A stretch of DNA of 62,044 bases. Origin: Bradyrhizobium jicamae (GTDB lineage: Bacteria > Pseudomonadota > Alphaproteobacteria > Rhizobiales > Xanthobacteraceae). Made by a program: the position numbers and the translations under genes. Position 1 is the stretch's first letter, and each line of letters starts with the position of its first letter. The notes under the pieces are model-generated. The model did not search any database. It had not been told where the DNA came from and saw nothing but the letters and a program-made list of their open reading frames with translations. The DNA is taken from the NCBI RefSeq assembly GCF_018130215.1, contig NZ_JAFCKQ010000046.1, positions 1 through 62,044 of the forward strand, given 5' to 3'. Below are positions 42,819 through 52,344 of the stretch, in pieces.

Positions 42819-44096
42819 ATGCACGGCGTGATGGGCAAGCCGCCCGGCGCGGCCAAAGACAGCATCGCGACATCGCGGGTCGTGCTGCTGATGCTCGTCC
42901 TGATGACGGGCGTGGCGCCGATCTCGCTCTACATGCTGGTGCCGGCACTGCCGGTGCTTGCGACCACGTTCGGCCGCGACATCTCCGTCGCGCAGATGAC
43001 GGTGTCGCTGTACATGGTCGGCATCGCGCTGTCGCAGCTCATCATGGGACCGCTGTCGGACAAGTTCGGACGGCGCCCGGTCTTGCTCGCCGGGCTCGGC
43101 CTGATGGTGATCGCCGGCGTCGGCTCAGTGTTCGCCGAAACCCTGCCGCAACTGATCGCCGCGCGGTTCTTCCAGGCGCTCGGCGGCGCCAGCGGCATGG
43201 TGATCAGCCGCGCCATCATCCGCGATCTCTATCCGCGCGAGCGGGTCGGCGCCATGATCAGCCTCGTCGTCGCCGCGCTGATGATCGCGCAGATGGTGAG
43301 CCCGTTGACCGGCGGTCTGCTGGAGACCGCGTTCGGCTGGCGCGCGATCCTGTATTTGATCACCGCCGCGTCCCTTTCGATCGCGATCTTCATCGCGGTG
43401 GCGCTGCCCGAGACCCGGCGCGATCGCGCCGACAGCCCGAGCTTCCGCGGCGATCTCGGCAAGCTGATGCAAAGTCGCGCCTTCGTCGGCTACATGCTGT
43501 GCCAGGTGCTGGCCTCGCAGATCATCTTCGCCTTCGCCGGCGGCGGCCCCTACATCGTGGTGACGCAGATGGGCCGCAGCAGCGCCGAATATGGCGCGTG
43601 GTTCGCGAGCACGGGCTTTGCCTATCTCGTCGGCAATCTCCTGTGCGTGCGCTTCGCGCCCCGTCATTCGCTGGAGAGACTGATCTGGTTCGGGCTCGCG
43701 CTCCAGCTCGGCGGCAGCTTCCTGAACCTGACCTGGAGCTTTGCCGGCCTGAACCAGGCGCCGCTCTGGCTGTTCGGCACCCAGATGATCGTGATGGTCG
43801 GCAACGCCTTCGTGATGGCCAATTCGGCCGCCGGCGCCATCAGCATCCGCCCCGAGGCCGCCGGTACTGCATCGGGTGCGATGGGCTTCCTGCAACAGGG
43901 CATCGGCGCGCTGATCTCGCAATTCGGCGCCTATCTCGGCGGCCACTCCGCCAGCACGCTGCCGCTGACCTCCGCGCTGTTCGCGATCTCCGTCGCCTGC
44001 GCCTGCTCGATGATCTTCATCGTGCCGCGACGGAATGTCGTGGTCAGCGAGGAACTGATCGAGCAGGCGGAGGAGGACGAGGCGGGGATCATGTGA
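42819..44096 (+). CDS. Bcr/CflA-type multidrug efflux MFS transporter
   Basis: The 425-residue protein has twelve membrane helices. MGPLSDKFGRRPVLLAG is the MFS loop 2-3 motif, and ISLYMLVPALPVLATTFG with VSLYMVGIALSQLIMGP matches Bcr/CflA drug exporters. Proton-driven export of small drugs is the family role; the substrate here is unknown. It is convergent with ligA, with 15 bases between the stops. Confidence 0.9.
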   Translation: MHGVMGKPPGAAKDSIATSRVVLLMLVLMTGVAPISLYMLVPALPVLATTFGRDISVAQMTVSLYMVGIALSQLIMGPLSDKFGRRPVLLAGLGLMVIAGVGSVFAETLPQLIAARFFQALGGASGMVISRAIIRDLYPRERVGAMISLVVAALMIAQMVSPLTGGLLETAFGWRAILYLITAASLSIAIFIAVALPETRRDRADSPSFRGDLGKLMQSRAFVGYMLCQVLASQIIFAFAGGGPYIVVTQMGRSSAEYGAWFASTGFAYLVGNLLCVRFAPRHSLERLIWFGLALQLGGSFLNLTWSFAGLNQAPLWLFGTQMIVMVGNAFVMANSAAGAISIRPEAAGTASGAMGFLQQGIGALISQFGAYLGGHSASTLPLTSALFAISVACACSMIFIVPRRNVVVSEELIEQAEEDEAGIM

Positions 44097-44111
44097 GGTG
44101 CAACTGCGCCC

Positions 44112-46259
44112 CTACTCCCCGATCAGCTTCAGCCACTCGTCTTCGGTCAGTACAGTCACGCCATGCTTCTGCGCTTCGGCGAGCTTCGAGCCGGCGCCGG
44201 GACCTGCGACCACGTAGTCCGTCTTCTTCGACACTGAGCCCGCGGCCTTGGCGCCCAGCCGCTCGGCGGTCGCCTTGGCTTCGTCGCGAGTCATCTTTTC
44301 GAGCGAGCCTGTGAACACCACGGTCTTTCCCGCGACCGCCGAATTGCTCTTCGGCTTCTCGGCGTCGATGATCTCCGCCAGCTCTCCGGTCAGCCGCTCG
44401 ACGATGCCACGATTGTGCTTTTCGCCGAAATAGTCGGCGATGCTCTTGATCACCGTGTCGCCGATCTGGTCGAGCGCATCCATCTCGGCGATCGCCTCCT
44501 CGTCACCCCTGGCGACCTTGAGACAGGCGTCGTGGAACGCGTCCCAGGATCCGTAGCCGCGGGCCAGCGCCAGCGCGGTGGTCTCGCCGACATGGCGCAT
44601 CCCGAGCGCGTAGATGAAGCGCTCCAGCGAGATCCTGCGGCGCTCCTCGATCGCGGCGAACAGGTTGCGCACCGAGGTCTCGCCGTAGCCTTCGATCTGC
44701 TCCAGCTTCAGCCTGGCGTTGCGCTTCGGCAGCGTGAAGATGTCGCCAGGCTCCTTCACCCAGCCTTCGTCGAAGAAATATTGCAGCTGCTTCTCGCCGA
44801 GGCCGTCGATGTCGAAGGCGCGGCGGGACACGAACAGCTTCAGATGCTCGATCTTCTGGAACGGACAGGCGAACTCGCCGCTGCAACGCAGCCGCGAGCC
44901 CTCCTCGCCGGTCGCGGTCTCCTCGCGCACCACGTCGGTGTGCAGCGGACACGGGCACTTCTTCGGGAACTGGAATTCGCGGGCAGCCTTCGGCCGCTTG
45001 TCGATCACGACGTCGACGACCTGAGGGATCACGTCGCCGGCGCGCTGGACCACGACAGTGTCGCCGATCCTGATGTCGCGGCCCTCGCGCAAGCTCTCGC
45101 CCTTGTTGCCGATGCCCTTGATGTAGTCCTCGTTGTGCAGCGTGACGTTCTGCACGATCACGCCGCCGACGCCGACCGGCTCCAGCTTGCCGACCGGCGT
45201 GAACGAGCCGGTGCGCCCGACCTGGATCTCGATGTCGCGCAGCACGGTCATGGCGCGCTCGGCCGGGAATTTATGTGCTATCGCCCAGCGCGGCGTGCGC
45301 GAGACGAAGCCGAGCCGCTCCTGCCAGTCGATCCGGTCGACCTTGTAGACGACGCCGTCGATGTCGTAGTCGAGCTCGGCGCGCTGCTCCTCGATCCTGC
45401 GGTGGAACGCGATGAGCTGCTCGACCGAATGGCACAGCCTGGTGAGCGGATTGGTCTTGAAGCCGCAGCGCTCGAACCAGTGGATCATGCCGGTCTGCGT
45501 CTCCTCCGGCAGCTCGCTCATCTGGCCCCAGGCATAGGCGAAGAAACCGAGCGGACGGGAGGCGGTGATCGTCGGATCCTTCTGCCGCAGCGAGCCGGCG
45601 GCCGAATTGCGCGGATTGGCGAAGATGGTGCTGCCTTCGGCCTTCTGCCGCTCGTTCAGCGCCAGGAACGCCTTCTTGGTCATGTAGACCTCGCCGCGCA
45701 CCTCGCAGATCTCGGGCACGTTGCGGCCCTTCAGCTTCTGCGGCACGTCCTCGAGCGTGCGGATATTGGCGGTGACGTCCTCGCCCTCGGCGCCGTCGCC
45801 GCGGGTTGCCGCGGTAACGAGCTCGCCGCCCTCGTAGCGCAGCGACATCGACAGGCCGTCGATCTTGGGCTCGGCGGAGAAATCGATCCGGTCGTCCGGC
45901 AGCTTCAGGAAGCGCACGATGCGGCCGACGAAATCCACCACGTCCGCTTCCGCAAACGCATTGTCGAGCGACAGCATCGGGATGGAATGGCGAACCTTCT
46001 TGAACCGCCCCGACGGCGCCGCGCCGACCTTCTGCGACGGCGAGTCCGAGGTGACGAATTCGGGGAAGCGCTTCTCGATCGCGTTGTAGCGCTGCCGCAG
46101 CGCGTCGTATTCGGCATCGGTGACGCTGGGCGCGTCGTCCTGGTAGTAGCGCTTGTCGTGGCCTTCGAGCTCCAGCGCGAGCCGGGTCAGTTCGACCCTG
46201 GCCTGCGGCTTGGTCAGCTTGGCGACGTCGACCAGCGCTTTCTTCGCCTTGGCGGCCAT
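44112..46259 (-). CDS. ligA: NAD-dependent DNA ligase
   Basis: The 715-residue protein has all LigA parts: adenylation domain with EPKIDGLS (active-site Lys), OB fold, a four-Cys zinc finger (PCPLHTD, then CSGEFACPFQ), helix-hairpin-helix domain and a C-terminal BRCT domain (GKTVVFTGSLEKM). It seals nicks using NAD+. recN ends six bases upstream, so both DNA-repair genes share a transcript. Confidence 0.96.
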   Translation of the reverse strand: MAAKAKKALVDVAKLTKPQARVELTRLALELEGHDKRYYQDDAPSVTDAEYDALRQRYNAIEKRFPEFVTSDSPSQKVGAAPSGRFKKVRHSIPMLSLDNAFAEADVVDFVGRIVRFLKLPDDRIDFSAEPKIDGLSMSLRYEGGELVTAATRGDGAEGEDVTANIRTLEDVPQKLKGRNVPEICEVRGEVYMTKKAFLALNERQKAEGSTIFANPRNSAAGSLRQKDPTITASRPLGFFAYAWGQMSELPEETQTGMIHWFERCGFKTNPLTRLCHSVEQLIAFHRRIEEQRAELDYDIDGVVYKVDRIDWQERLGFVSRTPRWAIAHKFPAERAMTVLRDIEIQVGRTGSFTPVGKLEPVGVGGVIVQNVTLHNEDYIKGIGNKGESLREGRDIRIGDTVVVQRAGDVIPQVVDVVIDKRPKAAREFQFPKKCPCPLHTDVVREETATGEEGSRLRCSGEFACPFQKIEHLKLFVSRRAFDIDGLGEKQLQYFFDEGWVKEPGDIFTLPKRNARLKLEQIEGYGETSVRNLFAAIEERRRISLERFIYALGMRHVGETTALALARGYGSWDAFHDACLKVARGDEEAIAEMDALDQIGDTVIKSIADYFGEKHNRGIVERLTGELAEIIDAEKPKSNSAVAGKTVVFTGSLEKMTRDEAKATAERLGAKAAGSVSKKTDYVVAGPGAGSKLAEAQKHGVTVLTEDEWLKLIGE

Positions 46260-46265
46260 GAGAAG

Positions 46266-47936
46266 CTAACTCGCTGCCCTGAGCAGCCGTTCCGCGGCCG
46301 CCCTCGCCTCCGCGGTGATCTCGGCACCGGCCAGCATGCGCGCGATCTCCTCGCGGCGATGGTCGGCGGCGAGCGCGTTGACGCGGGTGGCGACGCGCCT
46401 GCCCTTGTCGAGTGCGTCCTTGGAGATCAGCAGGTGCTGGCTGGCGCGGGCGGCGACCTGCGGCGCGTGCGTCACCGCCATCACCTGCACCTTGCCGGCA
46501 AGCCGCGACAGCCGCGAGCCGATCGCATCCGCCACCGCGCCGCCGACGCCGGTGTCGATCTCGTCGAACACCAGGGTGGGTGCCGAGCCTCGATCGGCCA
46601 GCACGACCTTCAGCGCCAGCAGGAAACGCGACAGCTCGCCGCCGGAGGCGACCTTCATCAGCGGTCCCGGCTTCGTTCCAGGATTGGTCTGAACCCAGAA
46701 CTCGACCCGGTCGATGCCCTGCGGACCCGGCGCGGCCGCGTCGGTGTCGACCTGGGTCATGAACCTGGCGCGGTCGAGCTTGAGGGGCGCGAGCTCGGCA
46801 TTGACGGCCTTGTTGAGCTTCTCGGCCGATTTGATCCGCGCCGCCGACAGCTTTGCCGCGGCCGCGCCATAACGCCTGTCAGCCTCGCCGGCAGCCGCCT
46901 CCAGCTTCTTCAACTGATCGGCGCCGGCATCGATCAACGCGACGTCACCAGCGTATTGCGCGGCGAGCGCGGCCAAGAGATCGACCGGCGTCGAATATTT
47001 GCGCGAGGCCGCGCGCAGCGCAAACAGCCGCTCCTCGATGCGCTCGAGCTCGGCCGGATCGAAATCGGTCGCGGCGAGCGCCGCGTTGAGATGCTGGTCG
47101 GCCTCTTCAAGCGCGTTGATCGCGACATCGATCGCCTTCACCGCGGGCTCGATCAGCGCGGGCGCGTTGGCGGCGCGCCGCTCCAGCCGCCGCACCGCGG
47201 CGGAAAGCGACGCGACCGGCGAATGCGACCCGCCGATCGCCTCCTGCGCCTCGCGCAGGTCGGTCGCGATCTTCTCGCCCTGCATCATGGTGGTGCGACG
47301 GTTGGCGAGCTCAGTCTCCTCGCCCTCCTTCGGCGCCAGCGCCTTCAACTCCTGGGAGGCATGGCGCAGATAGTCGGCCTCGCGCGCGGCACGCTCCATG
47401 CCGGCGCGATGCTCGTCGAGTTCGGCATTGGCGGCGCGGCGTGCGTCCCACAGCGCTTCCAGCGCCTCGACGTCCTTCTCGAGGCTGGCGAAGGCGTCGA
47501 GCAGCTGGCGATGGGTGGAGGCATCGACCAGCGCGCGTTCGTCATGCTGGCCGTGGATCTCGACCAGGGCCGCGCCGACCGCCTTCAGGGTCTGCACGCT
47601 GATCGCCTGGTCGTTGATGAAGGCGCGGGTGCGGCCGTCGGCGAGCTGCACGCGGCGCAGGATCATCTCACCGGTATCGTCGAGCCCGTTGTCGGCGAGG
47701 ATCTTCGCCGCAGGATGGCTCTTCGGTATATCGAACACAGCGGTGACCTGGCCCTGCTCCGCGCCGTGGCGGACGAGGCCGGCATCGCCGCGGCCGCCGA
47801 GCGCCAGCGCAAAGGCATCGAGCAGGATGGATTTGCCGGCGCCGGTTTCGCCGGTGAGCACCGCAAGGCCACGGGAAAATTCGATATCGAGCCGTTCGAT
47901 CAGGACGATGTCACGGATCGACAGACGCGCAAGCAT
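46266..47936 (-). CDS. recN: DNA repair protein RecN
   Basis: The 556-residue SMC-like ATPase starts MLARLSIRDIVLIERLDIEF with Walker A GETGAGKS, has long coiled coils in the middle and a C-terminal ATPase half (SGGELSRFLLALK, TLVFDEIDTGVGG). It acts in double-strand-break repair. It lies 13 bases downstream of bamD. Confidence 0.95.
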   Translation of the reverse strand: MLARLSIRDIVLIERLDIEFSRGLAVLTGETGAGKSILLDAFALALGGRGDAGLVRHGAEQGQVTAVFDIPKSHPAAKILADNGLDDTGEMILRRVQLADGRTRAFINDQAISVQTLKAVGAALVEIHGQHDERALVDASTHRQLLDAFASLEKDVEALEALWDARRAANAELDEHRAGMERAAREADYLRHASQELKALAPKEGEETELANRRTTMMQGEKIATDLREAQEAIGGSHSPVASLSAAVRRLERRAANAPALIEPAVKAIDVAINALEEADQHLNAALAATDFDPAELERIEERLFALRAASRKYSTPVDLLAALAAQYAGDVALIDAGADQLKKLEAAAGEADRRYGAAAAKLSAARIKSAEKLNKAVNAELAPLKLDRARFMTQVDTDAAAPGPQGIDRVEFWVQTNPGTKPGPLMKVASGGELSRFLLALKVVLADRGSAPTLVFDEIDTGVGGAVADAIGSRLSRLAGKVQVMAVTHAPQVAARASQHLLISKDALDKGRRVATRVNALAADHRREEIARMLAGAEITAEARAAAERLLRAAS

Positions 47937-47949
47937 GCGAGGACAATTC

Positions 47950-48858
47950 CTAGCCGAGGCCCACCTTCTTGAAGGTCCTGCTGATCCAGGAACCCTGATT
48001 CTCGCTCGGCTCGAGACCGCCGGACTTTACTAGATTATAGGCGTCCTTGTACCAGCGGCTGTCGGGAAAATTGTGCCCAAGCACGGCGGCCGCAGTCTGC
48101 GCCTCGCCGGTGATGCCGATCGCCATATAGGCCTCGGTGAGCCGGTACAGCGCCTCCTCGACATGGCGCGTGGTCTGATACTGCGTGACTACGGTCTTGT
48201 AGCGGTTGATCGCGGCGGTGAAGTCGCGCTTCTCAGCGTAGTAGCGGCCGACCGCCATCTCCTTGCCGGCGAGCTGGTCGCGCGCGGCTTCGATCTTGGA
48301 CTTCGCGGTGGTGGCGTATTCCGAGGTCGGATATTTGCGCACCACCTCTTCCAGCGCAGCGATCGCCTTCTCGGTGCGGCCCTGGTCGCGGGAAATATCC
48401 GGAATCTGGTCGTAGTGCGATGCCGCGATCAGGTACTGGGCATAGGCGGCATCCGGGCTGCCCGGATGCAGCGTGACGTAGCGGGTGGCCGAGCCGATGC
48501 AGCTGTCATAGTCGCCGGCCTGATAGTAGGAATAGGCCGACATCAGGAGCGACTTGCGGGCCCACTCCGAATAGGGATGCTGGCGGTCGACTTCCTCGAA
48601 CTTCTTCGAGGCAGACTTCAGATCCTTCTTCTGGTTCATCATGTACAAGCCCTCATTGTAGAGCTTGTCCGCGGGCTCATCGACGAAGGTGTCGTCCTTG
48701 GCCATGAACTTGTCCCACAGCGCGCCGGTGCCGCAGCCGCCGAGCGGCAGCCCGAGCACAATCAGGCCCGCCGCGAAACGCAGCGCGCGCGCGGCCTGTC
48801 TGAGGCCGGAGACGTCAGAAGATTTGCGTGGTTCGAGCGCCATACGCTTTGCCGACAT
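47950..48858 (-). CDS. bamD: Outer membrane assembly lipoprotein BamD
   Basis: The 302-residue protein has a lipoprotein signal with lipobox LGGC (Cys about residue 42) and TPR repeats (NEGLYMMNQKKDLKSASKKF, YSYYQAGDYDSCI). BamD is the essential lipoprotein of the BAM complex that inserts outer-membrane proteins. A basic stretch precedes the hydrophobic part of the signal. Confidence 0.93.
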   Translation of the reverse strand: MSAKRMALEPRKSSDVSGLRQAARALRFAAGLIVLGLPLGGCGTGALWDKFMAKDDTFVDEPADKLYNEGLYMMNQKKDLKSASKKFEEVDRQHPYSEWARKSLLMSAYSYYQAGDYDSCIGSATRYVTLHPGSPDAAYAQYLIAASHYDQIPDISRDQGRTEKAIAALEEVVRKYPTSEYATTAKSKIEAARDQLAGKEMAVGRYYAEKRDFTAAINRYKTVVTQYQTTRHVEEALYRLTEAYMAIGITGEAQTAAAVLGHNFPDSRWYKDAYNLVKSGGLEPSENQGSWISRTFKKVGLG

Positions 48859-49149
48859 GAAATATAAAACCTGACGCCTGTGATGCGGTTAACGGCGGAG
48901 CCCACTCCATCCATGAACCGCGATCATGGACTTGAATATTCCCCATGAATATTCCCGGCCGATAGTCCCGTCCGTTATTCCCCAAGCCATTGGCGCCGTG
49001 TCATGCAACCGCAGGCTCGTCTAGCCGAAAAAAGGTCCTTGACCAACCGAATACGGAGCCATTTCGCCCGGATTAAGGCGACCGGACACACATGCCAACG
49101 GCTGCAACAACGCAAGGAATTTCGCGCGGATAGCGTCCGGCCGAGCCGA

Positions 49150-50112
49150 TCAGGAGACGTCCGGGCCGTACGCCGGGGCGATCAGGCCGCCCACCGTGCC
49201 GGCACCGGCTTCGACGTGGCTGCGCGACGGCCGCCGCGCGGTCTCCGATTCAACCACCCGCCAGGCGCTGCGATCGGCCAGCAGGGTCTTCAGCACGGCG
49301 TTATTGAGCTTGTGGCCACCGCGGCTCGAACGGTAGATGCCGAGCAGCGGCAGACCGGCGAGCGCGAGGTCGCCGATGGCGTCCAATACCTTGTGGCGGG
49401 CGCATTCGTCACTGTAGCGGAGGCCTTCGGTGTTGAGCAGGCGGGTCTCGTCGAACACCACCGTGTTCTCGAACGAGGCACCGAGCGCGAAGCCGGCGCC
49501 CCACAGCCGGGCGACGTCGTTCATGCAACCGAATGTGCGGGCACGCGCGACGTCACGGCGGAACCGCTCCGGCGACAGGTCGAAGGAATAGCTCTGGCGG
49601 CCGATCACCGGATTGGTGAAATCGATCTCGATCTCGGCGCGGAACCCGCCGGCGAACGGGCGCAGCTCGCCCACGGAGTCGCCGATCTTGACCTGCACCG
49701 GCTTGAGCACCTGGATGAAACGGCGGACGGCGGGCTGGGACACGATGCCCGCCTGATCGATCGCGGCGACGAACGCGGCGGCACTGCCGTCCATGATCGG
49801 AACTTCGGGACCATCGACCTCGATGGTGGCGTTGTCGATGCCCATGCCACGCAGCGCGGCCAATACATGCTCGGCGGTGGACACCAGCGGCCCTTGGCGG
49901 TCTCCCAGCACCGTTGCAAATTCAGTTGCGATCACGGCATCGGCAGTGGCCTGAATTTCGCGGTCAGCGCCCTCAAGGCCCGTGCGGATAAAAATAAAAC
50001 CCGCATCGACCGGTGCAGGTCCCAAGGTTAGATGGACAGGAAGACCGGAATGTACGCCGACGCCAGTCACAGTGGCTTGCGACCGAAGCGTTGTTTGGCG
50101 GTTCAACTTCAT
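49150..50112 (-). CDS. lpxC: UDP-3-O-acyl-N-acetylglucosamine deacetylase
   Basis: The 320-residue protein catalyses the first committed step of lipid A synthesis. Zinc-site blocks are VSTAEHVLAALRG (His), and late KVLDAIGDLALAG (Asp) and GHKLNN (catalytic His region). ATG 50112 begins MKLNRQTTLRS, the usual LpxC start. The 291 bases between lpxC and bamD hold no gene, only a doubled GAATATTCCC word near 48935-48962. Confidence 0.95.
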   Translation of the reverse strand: MKLNRQTTLRSQATVTGVGVHSGLPVHLTLGPAPVDAGFIFIRTGLEGADREIQATADAVIATEFATVLGDRQGPLVSTAEHVLAALRGMGIDNATIEVDGPEVPIMDGSAAAFVAAIDQAGIVSQPAVRRFIQVLKPVQVKIGDSVGELRPFAGGFRAEIEIDFTNPVIGRQSYSFDLSPERFRRDVARARTFGCMNDVARLWGAGFALGASFENTVVFDETRLLNTEGLRYSDECARHKVLDAIGDLALAGLPLLGIYRSSRGGHKLNNAVLKTLLADRSAWRVVESETARRPSRSHVEAGAGTVGGLIAPAYGPDVS

Positions 50113-50406
50113 TCGATAATGCCCACTACCCGACTTCACTCAATTCAAGTGGCCAATTTCCCCAAGGCCGACTCGCTTGAGCTCCCCAAGTCACGGCAGA
50201 CCATAGTCACGGCCCTAAAGCGCGCCAACTCACGCTTCTTTACCGATTGTTACCCCATCTCCGCCGCATTGGCGCCCAAGGTTAACCAAATTGCGACAAG
50301 GGAAAGGGTCGTCTCGAAAGCGACATTTGACCACGCAAAGGATAATTAATCCTTTAAAATCAGGTGTTTGCTCACCAAACCGTGACCACCCATCAGCCTA
50401 AAGACG
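50113..50406. other. lpxC-ftsZ intergenic region
   Basis: This relatively AT-rich stretch upstream of lpxC holds no gene I can support. A poly-A/T patch around 50335-50365 (GATAATTAATCCTTTAAAA) could include the lpxC promoter. The plus-strand open frame across it has no coding character. Confidence 0.5.
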
Positions 50407-50435
50407 AAGGCCCCGGCGGTTCCCGCCGGGGCCTT
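50407..50435 (-). terminator. Terminator after ftsZ
   Basis: AAGGCCCCGGCGG (50407-50419) pairs perfectly with CCGCCGGGGCCTT (50423-50435) across three bases; on the minus strand it ends in TT and lies 27 bases past the ftsZ stop. Confidence 0.85.
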
Positions 50436-50461
50436 GTTGGTCGCCAGAGTTGTAACAAACT

Positions 50462-52255
50462 TCAGTTTGCCTGCCGGCGCAGGAAGGCGGGGATATCAAG
50501 ATGGTCGTCGCCCTGTGGCGCCGGGGCAACAGGTGCGGGACGGCCATGGGCGTCCAATCCCTGCGGCGCGGGCCGCTTTGCATATTCCGATACCGGCGGT
50601 TCGTTGGCCGCGATCTGTTGCGCGACGCTGCGAGCCTGCCGACGGTCGGGCAACGGCGGCATCGAGGGGGCCGGGCCGGAGGCGCGGGCCGCGATCGGCG
50701 GCTCGGACTCCTCGTCGCGGCGGCCGAGGCCGACATTGGCGAGCCGCTGCAGCAACGACAGCCGGGTCTTCTGCGGATGTTCCTCCTCACCGTCGCCGCG
50801 GGCCTGGCGGATCTCGGCCTGTGCCGGCATCGGAAGATCCTCGAACTTCGGCATCCGCGGCGCGCGGACCGGGGAGCGCTCGGCGGCCTGCGGGATGAAG
50901 GTTTCGGGCGGCATCGGCTCGTGATGCTCGACCTTGGCGTCATGGTCGGGGAACAGCGACGGCTTCTGGGCGATCGGGCGCACGGTGACGTCGCCATAGG
51001 AGGCCGGCTGCATCGCTGCCGGGGCAACCGGCTCCGGGGAGACCGCGGCAGCGATCGCCGCCAGCGCAGCGCGCTCGACGTTGTTGGTCGCCGGGCGCGG
51101 CTGGGGTGCGGCGGCCGGTGCCGGAGCTGCGATCGGGGCGACGGTGACACCGGTCGCCGGTTCCAGCTTCTGCGCGCGTTCGGCAAGACGCTGATTGTCG
51201 GCGCGCAGGCGCGCCGTCAGGTCGGCGAGCCGGCTCTCCGGCGAACCGTTGGACTGCTGCTGGGCGGGCGCCTGGGCGCGGGCGATGGCAGCCTGCTCGA
51301 TGCCGGTCGCGACCACCGAGACGCGGATGACGCCGTCGAGCGATTCGTCGAAGGTCGCGCCCACGATGATGTTGGCGTCGGGGTCGACCTCCTCGCGGAT
51401 ACGGGTCGCGGCTTCGTCGACCTCGAACAGGGTGAGGTCCTTGCCGCCGGTGATCGAGATCAGAAGGCCGCGGGCGCCCTTCATCGAGCTGTCGTCGATC
51501 AACGGGTTGGCGATCGCGGCCTCGGCCGCGGTCAGCGCACGCTTCTCGCCGGTGGCCTCGCCGGTGCCCATCATCGCCTTGCCCATCTCGCGCATCACGG
51601 CGCGGACGTCGGCGAAGTCGAGGTTGATCAGGCCCTCCTTCACCATCAGGTCGGTGATGCAGGCGACGCCGGAGTAGAGCACCTGGTCGGCCATCGCGAA
51701 GGCGTCGGCGAAAGTGGTCTTCTCGTTGGCGACCCGGAACAGGTTCTGGTTCGGAATGATCAGCAGCGTGTCGACCACCTTGTGCAGTTCGGCGATGCCG
51801 GACTCCGCGGTGCGCATGCGGCGCTGGCCTTCGAAGTGGAACGGCTTGGTCACCACGCCGACCGTGAGGATGCCCATCTCGCGCGCGGCCTTGGCGATCA
51901 CGGGTGCTGCGCCGGTGCCGGTGCCACCGCCCATGCCTGCGGTGACGAACACCATGTTGGCACCGGTGAGATGATCGCGGAGTTCGTCGATCACCTCCTG
52001 CGCGGCAGCTGCGCCGACATCGGGCTGCGAACCGGCGCCGAGGCCCTGGGTGACCTGGGTGCCCATCTGGATGATGCGCTGCGCCTTCGACATGGTCAGC
52101 GCCTGCGCGTCGGTGTTGGCGACGACGAAGTCGACCCCCTGCAACCCGGCGGTGATCATGTTGTTGACGGCGTTGCCTCCCGCGCCTCCGACGCCGAAGA
52201 CAGTGATCCGCGGTTTCAGCTCGCTGATGTCAGGGGGGGTCAGATTGAGTGCCAT
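50462..52255 (-). CDS. ftsZ: Cell division protein FtsZ
   Basis: The 597-residue tubulin-like GTPase has GGGTGTG at 109-115, VANTDAQAL and the T7-loop region NLDFADV. A long variable linker (about 330-580), rich in Pro, Ala and Gln, leads to the C-terminal peptide DDHLDIPAFLRRQ, the FtsA/membrane-anchor contact site. The length is typical of Bradyrhizobiaceae. It follows ftsA by 89 bases. Confidence 0.96.
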   Translation of the reverse strand: MALNLTPPDISELKPRITVFGVGGAGGNAVNNMITAGLQGVDFVVANTDAQALTMSKAQRIIQMGTQVTQGLGAGSQPDVGAAAAQEVIDELRDHLTGANMVFVTAGMGGGTGTGAAPVIAKAAREMGILTVGVVTKPFHFEGQRRMRTAESGIAELHKVVDTLLIIPNQNLFRVANEKTTFADAFAMADQVLYSGVACITDLMVKEGLINLDFADVRAVMREMGKAMMGTGEATGEKRALTAAEAAIANPLIDDSSMKGARGLLISITGGKDLTLFEVDEAATRIREEVDPDANIIVGATFDESLDGVIRVSVVATGIEQAAIARAQAPAQQQSNGSPESRLADLTARLRADNQRLAERAQKLEPATGVTVAPIAAPAPAAAPQPRPATNNVERAALAAIAAAVSPEPVAPAAMQPASYGDVTVRPIAQKPSLFPDHDAKVEHHEPMPPETFIPQAAERSPVRAPRMPKFEDLPMPAQAEIRQARGDGEEEHPQKTRLSLLQRLANVGLGRRDEESEPPIAARASGPAPSMPPLPDRRQARSVAQQIAANEPPVSEYAKRPAPQGLDAHGRPAPVAPAPQGDDHLDIPAFLRRQAN

Positions 52256-52344
52256 GGTTGCCTCTCTCGATTACGCGCGCGTTGGTTCGCCCCGGCCGGC
52301 GGCCGCGGGAGTTGGTGAAAATGCTGTGAGCCGGGATGCGGTCA

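Noticed and set aside
44415..47972. A 1185-codon open frame on the plus strand opposite ligA and recN
   Set aside because: It is the antisense shadow of two certain genes; GC-rich codon bias makes such frames long. Its translation is Arg/Asp/Leu-rich and lacks family motifs.
50032..50349. Plus-strand 105-codon frame upstream of lpxC
   Set aside because: It runs through the lpxC start and promoter, has no ribosome site, and shows no coding composition.
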